From Antrodiella citrinella (lineage: Eukaryota > Basidiomycota > Agaricomycetes > Polyporales > Steccherinaceae): a stretch of DNA of 64,000 bases. The DNA lies in contig SGPM01000022.1 in the NCBI GenBank assembly GCA_004802725.1, positions 81,412 through 145,411 of the forward strand. Reading direction: 5' to 3'. The notes beneath the pieces were generated by a model. That model was not told the DNA's origin, searched no databases, and saw nothing but the letters and a program-made list of their open reading frames with translations. Below are positions 11,786-22,565 of this stretch, piece by piece (the first letter of the stretch is position 1; every line of letters starts with the position of its first letter). The position numbers were made by a program, and so were the translations under genes.

Positions 11786-12124
11786 TCTGACACCCGTCTC
11801 CTGTATTTTCTTTTTCTCGCTACTTGCTTTTGTTTTGTATGTGTGTAATTTGCTCTTATCATATTTTCTCTTTCTTTCTCCCCTGTTATATTCAGTCACA
11901 ATTACTCGTGCCAGCTATGTTGAGGGAATCAATACTGTAGTACATGCGAGGGGATGCAAGGGTATCGTACAAGATCGTGATAGCGAGGTGTACAGAAGAT
12001 GCCACAAAGCCAAGACAGGACAGAACGTATCGGGTGCAAAAGTACAAACATGGGTGGTATCAGATATCCCAAAGCAAACGTGAAGGTCGTGAAATTATCA
12101 TCGTGAAAAGGTATCCAGGTATCA
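11786..12124. other. Convergent intergenic region NOP56 / KHA1
   Basis: 339 bp between two converging stop codons. It is T-rich just after NOP56 (about 11805-11900), fitting a 3' UTR and polyadenylation region. No gene seen. Confidence 0.5.
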
Positions 12125-15100
12125 TCAATCCAGTGCGACGTGCGCCGCCTGCACGACAGCGATGTTGGCTTCACACTGCGACAACACGATCGCGGCCGCA
12201 ACATCTCCCACCGTCTTCCGCACCTCGTTCCCCACATGCGCGTTCCCATGCTCCTCCATCACAGCCTTCAGCTCCGTATGGTGGCTCTCCACCGCCAGCC
12301 TCCTCGACCGGCCACACATCACCAGGAACCGCGCTTTCGACGCTCCCTTCCCTCTACTCCCAATGGCAGGGGGTCGCAAAGTGGCTGCAGAGGCGGCGAT
12401 ATGGTCGATGAGAGTATGCAGAGGGAGAGGCGTATGTACGGTCTCGAATGTGATACGAAAAAGCGCAGCATGTGGGACGGGAGGCGTAGCGTACCGACCC
12501 CAAAGGACACTGTCAGCAGTTGAGGACTGGAGACGAGTTTCGGTGTTGGCATGGCCATATACAGTATCGGGGAACGCTTGGGTAGTCTGCGAAGAATGAG
12601 ACAGAGGAATGACGGAGGGATAGCCTAGAGAGACTCACCGAGCCAACAGTCAAAGCATTTATCCGTTCATTTCTCTCCTCATCACAAAGCTTCGACCCCT
12701 GGTCCTTCTCCTCTCCGCTAGCGGGAGCACTCAGCTCTGCCTCTGCCTCCCGCTTGACGAGTCTCACAACCGTCGCGCTGACCTTCGGATTGGCCGCACA
12801 CAGCTGCACGACGAACTCCAATGCCAACCTATCGTCAGGTCCGCCAAAGAACGGGAGGAACAGATGATGTTTCCCGGCTGTGAAGCCTTTCTTGAGCGCA
12901 GACGAACCAGACGAAGATTGCTCCTGGTCCACGTATAGCATCACGTCGGCCGGACACATCGCAAATACGTTGCGGATGAATTGGGAATGTAATGCCGAGC
13001 TAGGATGTTTGCTGCCTGATGCTCCGCCTGCGCCGCTCTTGAAGATAGACTCGAAAGGATTGGTACTGACATGTCGTGGTGTGTTAGGCTCAATCGGTAG
13101 ACCATCTGCACCGTCATGCTCTGCCTGCGAGTGGATATAGGTCGGTGGGATCCAAGGGACCAACACCATCTGACTTTCCTTGTGCATAGCCTCGTCCTTG
13201 ACACATACCGCCAAATCGTCGTAGGGCACCATCTTGACTTCGCTGCCCATCCCGCCGTCGCTCCCGCCGAGCTCGACGAAAGTACGGAAGATAGTCAACA
13301 GCGGGTCCGTTTGCAGCAGGACGTCCGTAGAGAATGAGGAGTATTTCATCACGGCGGATGTACGGTCTGTAATCTCGATCAGCCGGAGTGCGTCAAGTGT
13401 GATGTCTTCCTCGTGTCCTGGTGTAACTGCGCGTTTATGGCTTTCACGAGACGAATCGCTTGATCCAGACCTCGCATCAGGTTCTTCTTCTTGGTATGGT
13501 GGCGGCGGTTGGATCAGCTGTGTGAGAGACATCATTCCTGGGAGATGCTCGATCTTGTCCAGGACGACGAGGAAACGTTCCTTCCTCTCCAGATCATCAT
13601 GTCCACGTCGGAAATGGGATCTCCTGGGAGCAGCATCCCCATCGTCGGCGTGTACAAAGCTTGCACCCGTGGCAGTCACACGCTTGCGCATATGAGGCGG
13701 GTAGAGGAAGACGACAGCGGGGGTTGTCATGAATGTGAGGAGGAGGGCTTCGAGGACAAACATAGAGAACACGCGAGGTGACAGGATTCCAGCTTGTAAA
13801 CCCACATTCAATACAATGAGTTCGACCAAACTAGAAAATAGTATAAGAATTTGACCCTAGGTGTATCATACTGTACGACGTACCCTTTGCAACTCATCAA
13901 ACTTCCAATAGTACTTGCTTCGCGCCATGAGAAGCCAGCAAACCGTGCTGCAAGAGTGCAACCTCCGAATTTTCCGGAGTATGCCAGGGCACAGATAGCA
14001 ACGGTGAAGCCCCATGTGATGCCATCGTCCAAAAGTCCAAGATTCGTAGACAATCCGGAAATAGTGAAGTACTGTAACATGTCGGTATCGTAAGTGAGCG
14101 TTAGACGTGAAATAGGAGAGGACACGTACGAGCGGAAGGAAAACGATGGACACGATATCTTCTAGCTTTTCTGTGAGCGCGATTGCGAGTCCTCCGCCTC
14201 GAGGAACAATGATACCAGCGAGGAAAGCACCTTGAGGAGGTGTCAGCGACCAGCCGGAATACAAGATCAAAGAATGACGAACCAAAAATAGCATGTACAC
14301 CAATGACATCGGTGAAGAAAGAGGATCCGAACAAAACTAAGATCGTAACAGTCATGAAGAACATACTGGGACCGTTCTCAAGAGAACCTGTCCGTCGAGC
14401 AAGCCATTGCAGAGCCATCTTGACGGGGAACAACAGGAACAACGTCCAACCAACGCAAGTCATTAAGATCCAAAGTGCCATCAAACCAGACCCGGCGTTG
14501 ACAAGTGCGACAGACAATGCAAGGAGGGTCCATCCTACAATATCGTTACCCACACCGGCAGAGAGAACGACGATACCAACAGTAGTGTCCAGAAGCTTGA
14601 GTTCCGTGAGGATACGGCACAAGACCGGAAATGCCGTGATCGAGTATGCGACACCGGTGAAGAGCATGAAATGCGTAAACTGGATGGATGGGTCAACAAA
14701 TCTGTGGTACAGAGGAACCGAGAGGGCAGCTCCGAAGCCGAAGGGAATACACATGCCTGCGAGGGCGACGGTCGCAGACAGACGTGCATTGCGCTTGATC
14801 ACACCTGCGTCGATTTCCAATCCGACAAGGAAGAGGAAGAGACAGAGTCCAATATTGGCTGTCAGGGAAAGATACGATTGCGAGTCATTTGGGAAGATGT
14901 GCTCGGAGAAGCCGGGGATACGGCCAAATGCAGTTGGACCTGCAGAGCGGTGTATTCAGATGGGTCACTTTACTGTCTCCAATCCGAGAAAACGCACCAA
15001 GAAGAATTCCACCAAGGACCTCTGCTATGACTTTGGGTTGGCGCATCTTACGGAGACCGAGTGCAAGTAATTGTGTGGTCATCATAATCACACCTTCCAT

Positions 15101-15374
15101 AACCAAGTTGATGAGACGATTGAAAGCAGATATCGGAGCTGCTCACCTAGCTGGATGATCCATAACCTCAACGGGTCTGAACGATTGAACCCTGATGGGT
15201 CCTGCCCACTTAACAAGCCACCCTGACGACAATACCAAACGATGAGCAAAACATGATCTTCGTATTCAAAGGTTCGATACTGACCTCTCCAACAGCCTCT
15301 CTCGACCACAGAGCCGCCTTTAGCTGAGTCGACGACTTGGCAATCGAGATGATCGTTTCAGAGAATTGGAGCAT
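12125..15374 (-). CDS. KHA1: KHA1-like K+/H+ antiporter (CPA2 family), one apparent frameshift
   Basis: Monovalent cation/proton antiporter of endomembranes involved in K+ and pH homeostasis. Exons from ATG 15374 read MLQFSETIISIAKSSTQ, then GGLLSGQDPSGFNRSDPLRL and QPKVIAEVLGGILLG, the start of the membrane domain. Membrane helices follow with AYSITAFPVLCRILTELKLL and the transport motif VLSAGVGNDIVGW, then GLSTNLGLLDDGITWGF, FSWREASTIGSLMSCKG and LVELIVLNVGLQAGILSPRV. The cytosolic C-terminal half carries a USP-like region (HHLFLPFFGGPDDRLALEFV) and ends with RFLVMCGRSRRLAVESHH and EVRKTVGDVAAAIVLSQCEA. The frame fails once: ALFRITFETVHTP near 12430 must change frame to reach LHTLIDHIAASAA; removing one C (about 12425-12432) would mend it, and no GT-AG intron fits. 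Eight or more introns of 50-71 nt. Start chosen as the first ATG in the open exon before GGLLSG. Confidence 0.88.
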
Positions 15375-15507
15375 CGTGTTCGTGACTGCTCTCCACGACG
15401 AGCGACGAGGAAAAGCGAGTCAGCTTGGCTCTGACGTGGTCAAGATGTAGTGGAGGAACCAGCGGCGTTATAGCAGCCTATAACATGATCGAGCAGCCGA
15501 GCTCGAT

Positions 15508-15775
15508 TCAAACTCCGACATCAACCATGAACACGACGAACATCTGTAATATGCGGTCAGAGGCTGAAGCAGATTGTAGAACAAAACATGCTGTTATGTA
15601 CTGCTAACCTAGAATCCATAGAGTAAAGCAGACACTACCAGAAATAAACAAGTACATGTCAAGAAACAGTCTGAACAGGCCCTCCAACACCAGAGTCCGC
15701 GTCCGAATCTCCGAGTAGTATATCATGATGCTCAAAAACAGGATGTTAGTATCAACGCCGTATAACATGAAAAGT
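15508..15775 (-). other. Unassigned membrane-helix coding exons
   Basis: On the minus strand, after an AG near 15790, an open stretch reads MLYGVDTNILFLSIMIYYSE, IRTRTLVLEGLFRLFLDMYL and FISGSVCFTLWILG; a clean 65-nt GT-AG intron then joins it to a final MFVVFMVDVGV with TGA at 15508-15510. It is hydrophobic and looks like two transmembrane helices. The upstream part of the gene is not visible; it could be a tail of the b561 gene spliced alternatively or a separate small gene. I do not recognise the family. Confidence 0.35.
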
Positions 15776-15868
15776 TGTGGGGATCTGAGGGAAGTGCGGA
15801 TTCAAAGAGATAAGTATCTATCTCTACTCGGTCCTCGGCAAATCTATGTTACCTTCAAGAACGGACGT

Positions 15869-16865
15869 TCATAGAATCATAGGGACGGATGACGACGTCG
15901 AGGTGGTCTTTCCGCACATCTCGCTTTCTTGTCGATATTGACGACGGAGCGTGAGGGCGACGCCGACGAAGTAGACGATGGGCATGAACTACATCGCATA
16001 ATGATGTGGGTTAGGATTTCTGAGAGCAGTAGGGAGGAAGAGGTGAGGGACGCACGAAGACCCCTATCCACCATACGACGTTTGCGCCATTCCCGACCTT
16101 CCCGCGTCCCGCGGTGTGAACCCACTCTACTCTGAATCCGTACCAGACCTGTCAACCAAACCAATCAACATCGCTTGCCCGTATCCACTCCGCCGAAAGA
16201 AAGAAAGAAAAGGTCGGTGCTCACCTGATAAAACAACACAGCTATGATGATGAGGCCCAGGATGGCGCGTGAAAGTGATTCGGAATGGGTCGGCGGACGA
16301 CGCGCAGCCCGGCATTCGACTTAATGAAGTGGATGAAGGCACCTAGGGCCCGCTGGTGCCAGTAGAGAATGAACAGAGCTAATCCCCACCCCTTGTGCGA
16401 GTCATTGAAGTGACCTAGATCGGGTCGTTCCTTGCATCCCAAGTGAGAACGAGGCGATGACGAGCGAACCGGCTGGATACGTGAATGAGGATTAGTGTCA
16501 ATGATTAAATAACAGGAGGAGAAGATAGTAGGTGGTGGTGTACGGGAGATTCACAGACGATGGTTTGAACGAACCAGTGCGCGTGAAACCATCTGCTGTT
16601 GAACGTCCGCAGGTACCGGGCTAGCAAGATTCCGAGCGGCATGAGCACAAGGTACCCAATGGCGAAAACGACACCGTGCGCTACGAGGCTCTTCTAGTAG
16701 GGAGGCAATGGTGTACTGATCCGGATCTCCTGAAATGGCGAGGAAAATTCAGCGGTGTGCATTGAGTTGTAAGAAGATGAGACTCACTGGCTCAGATGCT
16801 TGAACCAATGCCACCATTGCACATAAAGCAACTAACGAGAACGCACTTGGGATGGCGGAAGGCAT
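15869..16865 (-). CDS. Cytochrome b561-type membrane protein, two apparent frameshifts
   Basis: Predicted secretory-pathway membrane protein that would carry electrons across a membrane via two hemes. ATG 16865 opens a signal peptide (MPSAIPSAFSLVALCAMVAL), and a 95-nt intron joins it to four helices each with histidines in the expected positions: KSLVAHGVVFAIGYLVLMPL, SRWFHAHWFVQT, FNDSHKGWGLALFILYWHQR and RPIPNHFHAILGLIIIAVLF. A fifth helix, FMPIVYFVGVALTLRRQ, is in the last exon, with TGA at 15869-15871. The frame breaks twice: between ASFSLG and LGHFNDSHKG (about 16405-16440) and inside NHFHA/ILGL (about 16264-16268). The second break returns to the first frame. No intron explains either. 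Family call is from the spaced His residues. It may be a pseudogene or contain sequence errors. Confidence 0.68.
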
Positions 16866-18479
16866 GGTGATATAAGGAGTCGGCGGTGAGGTGAGGATAG
16901 ACAAAGGAGTAGAATACATTTATATACGAGAGACTCAGTGGCAATAAAGGTTGGGCTGCGGGAGTACTATGAACGTTCTGGCATGTTTCCTGCCAGCAGT
17001 AAGGATATCCGTGTGAAGAAAAAGAAAACGACGCAGCTCACCGTACTATAATGTAAAGTGACTGTCTGGACTCGGATATGTTCAGCCACGATCGTATTCA
17101 ATCTTCTCAGACTGATAGGTTATTATTGATAGTTGTTTTTGAAACGATAGGCGCATACAAAATGTGGCATGTATATGGCGGAGTTTCGCCTATGGTCTCC
17201 AAACCACGACCCGGGTTTGGAATGCTCAGATTTGTGGTGCATTGGAATCACGTCTTGGCCCACCTGTCCGCTTGGGCCAGGTCAAATAGTACTCATCAAA
17301 ATTCGGAGTACGCATACATACGCACATTTCTGAATGCGCCTATCGTTTTGGAAACATCAGGCTGGAAACACAGCTACTGTTGTAGGTGAATCTAGTTAGG
17401 ACCTGTCAGTGTAAACAATGATGATTGCGGGGTCGTTACATATTGAAACGTTCCTCAGGCTCGGTGTTCCGTCGACCAACATGTACGATTGGATTGAGGG
17501 CGATCGGAAATGTTCGCTGTGCAATATACGCAATGCGCATTCGAAGTATATGTTGTATGTTTGGCATGGGAGCATCGGGCAAGGTAGCGGGCTCTTAAGC
17601 CGCTGCAGTGGTCGGCCCTACCACGTATTCATGATTATGTTTATCCGCGTCGTTATGTGTGTCCGCAAATAAACGAAGAGAGAGGTCCCGTGATGAGACT
17701 GTGATGTCGATGGCGGTCTATGGGAGACAAGTGAGACTCTGAAGAGTGAAAGCTTCCTAAAGTACGATGTCCTAGCTAGCGAACAAGTAAATATATATAT
17801 AGTATATGTTTAGTCAGAGGTAACGAGGTTGGGGGAAGACAGAAATTTGGCCAGGCCTTCCGCTTCGCGGAAGGCGAAATACGAAGACTCGGGACTCGGA
17901 TGTTCGCAGCGGAGAGTCTGAACGAAAGCTTTCGTTCACTGAAATGCTGTGGAACGAGCTGCGAAGTCCGAGATCTTGAGACGAGAAAGGCCAAAGGCCG
18001 AATTTCGGCCAAATTCCGACTTGAGCGTGAAGTGAAAGCAAGCCGTAACGAGCACGACTCACCACCACTAAAACGCTGGGATGGTGGGCTGGAACGAGAA
18101 AAGATCTGAGCGAATGAGAGGACGATGGAGAGTGAGGGAACACGATACACGAAGCTCGAGAGAGCGCGCCCAAGACGCGTTCTGCCGCTTTCGGACATCG
18201 CTTAGTAAGCATTAGTTTGGACTCCCTCGTGCCTCGGGAATCAAACTGCACGCTTGCTTGAGAAAGTGAACTTAGTGAAGAGGGTTGGAGAGTTGGAAGT
18301 TCCCGAACCGAAGCGATCGAATAATGTAAACTCCGAGTCCCAACATTGAGATCGATTCAAACTCCGACATCTCCAATGCACATTGTAACCTTCAATCTAC
18401 TATATATACAATACATGCATTTCTCAACTCGACTTGTGTGAAGTAGATACTACTGTCAGTCTACTGGTATATCTGAATC
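16866..18479. other. 1.6-kb gene-poor spacer at the left edge of the P450 region
   Basis: No supported gene. It holds an imperfect inverted repeat (17134-17356, listed separately), an AT run (17789-17805) and a 20-mer shared with 15503-15522. ORFs around 17078 and 17900 lack introns, homology and plausible composition. Confidence 0.5.
17134..17356. repeat. MITE-like element with about 30-bp inverted ends
   Basis: The left end (17134-17165) begins TGTTTTTGAAACGATAGGCG and the right end (17323-17356), read on the other strand, begins TGTTTCCAAAACGATAGGCG; the match goes on through CAT(A/T)CA(A/G)AATGTG with few mismatches. The interior of about 155 bp has no ORF with homology. I could find no clear target-site duplication in the flanks, so whether it is a transposed element or a chance-preserved inverted duplication is open. 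Confidence 0.6.
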
Positions 18480-20662
18480 CTATCGAGCCTCAGTCATCGC
18501 ACCTCTAGGTGTTACGATTACTGGCAATTGTCCCACTTCGAGCGTAAAGTAGTCCTTGATGTGGTCATCCCACGTATCTGGGTTATATCCTTCCGCAAAC
18601 CGGATATTCACCTGTTGCAACAGATGGCACAAGACCATCTTCATCTCCTTCATCGCGAGGTTCTTCCCGACGCAATTGGAAGGTCCGAAGGAGAACGGAA
18701 TGAACGCGTTCGCGTTGTGGATGAACGTGGTGTCTTTGTAGGAAGAAGGATTCTCGGCGATGAGCCAGCGCTCGGGCCAGAAATCGTCTGGGGAGGGGTA
18801 GAAGTTGCGAGGGTCACGATGTATTGACCAAGTGTGTGAGCGGACACTGGTGTGAGGTGGGATGTAACTGTGCAATGCAACCAGGTGTAATCAGTGTCAA
18901 TAAGATAATCAATCACAAGGCATTTACTGTGAGTCGACCACCTTGCCTTCACCTTGTGTGGCACGTTGACTGCCGCTGAGTATGACAGGATACAAGCGGA
19001 GAGCTTCGTTTCTATGAAGTAGTGAGAGGTGTACGATCCTCGCTAACAAGGAAGCACCCACATCACGGCGTCCAAGAAAGACATCTCAACATGGAACATG
19101 GTACCTAGCGCATTTTCTCCTCGTGGATAGAATGTATCCACCTCTGCCTGAAGTCGTTTGTATATATGAGGATGTCTCATCAGCAAATACAAAATGCTGG
19201 ACAGCGTCCCAGAAGTCGTGTCGGAGCCTGCAAGAGTGACCAGCATGGCCTCCGCGGTAACAGTCGATATAGGAGGTGAAACCGGATCAGCGCCATCATC
19301 GTTGTTCTACGTAGAGTATTTGAGTCGTACAGATCAAACCTGTTTATGTGCTCAAAGCTCACCAGGTAGTAAAATAGATCTCTCCTCGGGTCTTCTTTGG
19401 TAAGTCTCTTTCGCGCCTGTACCGCAGCCGAAGCTCGTAGCTTGCTAACTCCGCTAGCAACGTAGCGGGTGAGCCAGGGAAATGTTTCTACGATGATGGC
19501 AGAGCTGCACCCGGCATTAATTCAAACTCTGCCCAAAGAAACCAAGACCCACTCTATTCCCGTTCGTAGAGCTCTCATCTGGCCATGCACATCTCCGTTG
19601 CGCATGAGATCTGACACGCCACCAAAGCTATTTCACATGTCCCAGCTGCGTTGGTTGAGATCTATACTGGGAAAAGAAATAAAGACTCACGCCATGTCTC
19701 CCATGAAGTCGTACCTGCAACCAACCAGTTCTACATTCAAACAGCATTGAAGTGCGAGATCATTGGACTCACGAGAAGAACCGTAGCCATTCCACCATGT
19801 CCGTCGTCTCGCCGCGACTATTGAGGAGACCATCAACTAGCTGGGTGATGCGTTCCGCCAGCGCCGGTTCATACTCTTTCAACGCAGACGTGCTCATTCC
19901 CCGAGTCCATGATCGGCGTCGTTGGGCATGTATAGAGGCATCTCGCCATGCAATAAGTGGCTTAATTTTTGAGTACGACGTTCGTCCATCGTAGGCTTCA
20001 CGATCGTGTTGAGAACCACCCAACGTATGAGAAACGCAAGTACTCACCGGGTCCCTTCGGAAGGCCTTGAGTACCCATAATTTGACTGATAGAAGAAGCG
20101 TTGCGGAAAGAGAGCTCGTTAGGACCTATATTGAGTGTATTAGTAAGTCAAGCTATCGCTGGGGACCTGTACCAACGCTCACCTATTCGAATGACCTCAG
20201 AGTTATACTGTTCGTGCATCTTCTGAATGACAAGATGCCGTTTGCCGGAAATACCCATCTCGTATACCCATAACGAAGAGAGTTTCAGAAGAACGGGTCC
20301 TGGATAGCGAGCGAGTGGGTGGAATGGCGAAACCCGGTAGAAAGCAATGGAGCTGAGAAGGGTAGCGTGATAGACTCCAAATGCAATTCCCAGAGAGGCT
20401 AAGGTGGAAACATGCGATAGCAACAGTAATGTCGCTATCACAGGGTGAATGATCAGCAAGACTGTCAACACAGGGATTGCATGGGGCTCAAATCGATTGA
20501 GAATGAGGTGGGCGAGCTTTGGATGTTTCGATGTAAGTCATGAGGAATCTTGCAGAACACAATACACGCACTAACGCAAGACTGACGTCCACGAGTAGCG
20601 CATCTCTGAAAGAGAAATCTTCTGCGAGTGCGTAAATAGGACTGTAGTCCATCACGTACATG
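18480..20662 (-). CDS. Cytochrome P450 (array copy A)
   Basis: Microsomal heme monooxygenase, substrate unknown. Ten exons give about 550 residues: N-terminal membrane helices (VLTVLLIIHPVIATLLLLSH), proline hinge RYPGP, helix C region WRDASIHAQRRRSWTRG, the YDFMGDMA/FGG segment split by an intron, I-helix LVTLAGSDTTSGTL, K-helix NEALRLYP (ExxR), PERW and the heme loop FSFGPSNCVGKNLA with its cysteine ligand. It ends RGAMTEAR at 18480. Start ATG 20662 (MYVMDYSPIY); an in-frame ATG three codons on (20653) is the alternative. A TATA-like box lies 49-56 nt upstream. All splice sites I checked are GT-AG. Divergent from copy B across 1.9 kb. Resembles basidiomycete P450s labelled high-nitrogen-upregulated; CYP family number not assignable by eye. 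Confidence 0.92.
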
Positions 20663-20710
20663 GTCAAAAGTTCGGGTGAGGATGCGCACACCGCACACAT
20701 CCGAGACCTT

Positions 20711-20718
20711 CTTATATC
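20711..20718 (-). promoter_or_regulatory. TATA box of P450 copy A
   Basis: Minus-strand GATATAAG about 50 nt before the ATG at 20662, the same spacing as in copies B, C and G. Confidence 0.5.
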
Positions 20719-22503
20719 GGCCTCACTGACGGCCTCTCCGAAACGAGGTCACTGATGACCAAACACATGCAAATCAGAACCGCGGAAACACACTGTACTG
20801 ATACCGGACCACTAAGGTGGAAATATTAGGTGGTAAAATACCAGCTTCAAGTTGGGATTTTTCGAATTGGCTATGCCGTTCAGAGCTCTGATCAGCTCGG
20901 ATATAGGATGGACAAGATGGCGACAGCATACCTCGGTCCACGACCGTCGTCGTCGTCACTAATATCGAATCCTGGAACTGGAATCTAGTAGCGTCGACAA
21001 GTCAGACTCCGAATCGGTCTGAGTACGGCCACGAAATGCCAGCAGTGGGAGAATTAATACTCACCATACAAAGAAACAGCGTTCAAAATTCATCTTTGAT
21101 GTCTGCGTGAACAAGTAACCAACACTGCGTCTTCAACTTGGAGAAGACCCTCGGACCATCAGTTGGGTTCGGTCATTACTCGAACCGTCACTGCCCATGA
21201 AGGACTTGACTCGGAGTGAGCATACAAATACTGGAAGAGTGGATCTCATGATACGGACATTTGTATGGCAGAATGTCGGCAGAATGTCTCCGGTTCTAAC
21301 TTCGACTGAGATGACACTGGCGTGGCAGAAGAAGTACTTGAACCGTGACCGTACGTGAACGGCTCGGAGTGACCCGTTGTGTTCAAGCGCCTAAACGATC
21401 TTCGCTGCCAGCGTGACTCACTCGACCTCTTTATTCATATCCACTCGCTTCTTCAGTCTTCACCATAATTGTGCGTATTCGAGAGATCGCACAATGTCGA
21501 CATCCGTCTGTATATCTCGCGGCTTACCCCAGGCCCAGGACGCGAAACACGTGCGACGGACTGCCAATACTTACGAACTGGATCATGATGTATGGCATGC
21601 TGAAATGAGTCATTTGATCTGCTCGACGCCGTACGGGGGCGTAAAAAGCGAGAAATTATGTTGTCAAGGGGGCTTCGAGACTTCCCTTCGATAGCGTATC
21701 GTTTTCGCGTCTGCGCCTCCGTGTTCGAGGCTGTGCATACTCCTCGAAAGCTTGAATAGGTACGTGAATCGCTTTTTGCGTGTTGAATTGCGCACGACTG
21801 ACGCATTATCCCTAGACATCGTCCATCTCACGTTTTCTGTCATTTGAGTCCCTGATGAAAACCCTCTGTTAGCGCATACTCCGGTCGTGGGCACACACGG
21901 TCTGCCTGAAGGCCCGACAAGGATGTCTGCTTTCTCAGTGCGGTCTTGTAGCCTCACGGTGATGTTTCACTCCAGTGCGCTCCTGTCGTGGCGTGATGGC
22001 ACCGATATGAAGCGACGGCGGCCATAGACTAGCGGAATGAACACTTTTCTGCGCTGAAGGAGTTCTGGTTTGCTTTTGTTGAGCGTGTTACCCACGAGTA
22101 AGTGTGACCTTATCTATGATCGCTGATACATAGAACAATGGACGTAATGAAGTGGAGATCGTAAGTGGCTTCAGAACATTTCTCTTGGCGTTGACTTTGT
22201 TGGCTGGCAGACACCGTTTTCCGAGAGATCCGCCTGTAGGCGTGGTCACGTAGTCGAAGCAAGTTATGTGCGGTGGAGTCAAGTAACGTTGCATCAAGCT
22301 CAGCCTCTTCATAATTATACAACAAGCGCTATGATTCACGTAGGTGCATGTGCCCAGTATATGTATGTCACAGATCGAGAAGCTGACAGTGATTTACACA
22401 CGGCCGTGGCTATACAGGTGGACGCATTCTGTACTAGTATCAATGAGCACATATGAGATGAATTATTGACAGATGCGCGTGTTTGCCTCAAGTGGGATTC
22501 CAA
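20719..22503. other. 1.8-kb divergent spacer between P450 copies A and B
   Basis: No supported gene; ORFs here (for example 21413-21694 and 21453-21806 on opposite strands) overlap each other and show no homology. The part near 22404-22420 resembles the upstream region of copy C (37859-37875). Confidence 0.5.
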
Positions 22504-22511
22504 CATAAAAG
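22504..22511 (+). promoter_or_regulatory. TATA-like box of P450 copy B
   Basis: CATAAAAG 55 nt before ATG 22566, in sequence resembling the TATAAAAG region of copy C. Confidence 0.45.
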
Positions 22512-22565
22512 ATCCAAGTCCCAGAAATGAAGTAAGGGCACTTCGATCTCTCTCCATTCCACGCA

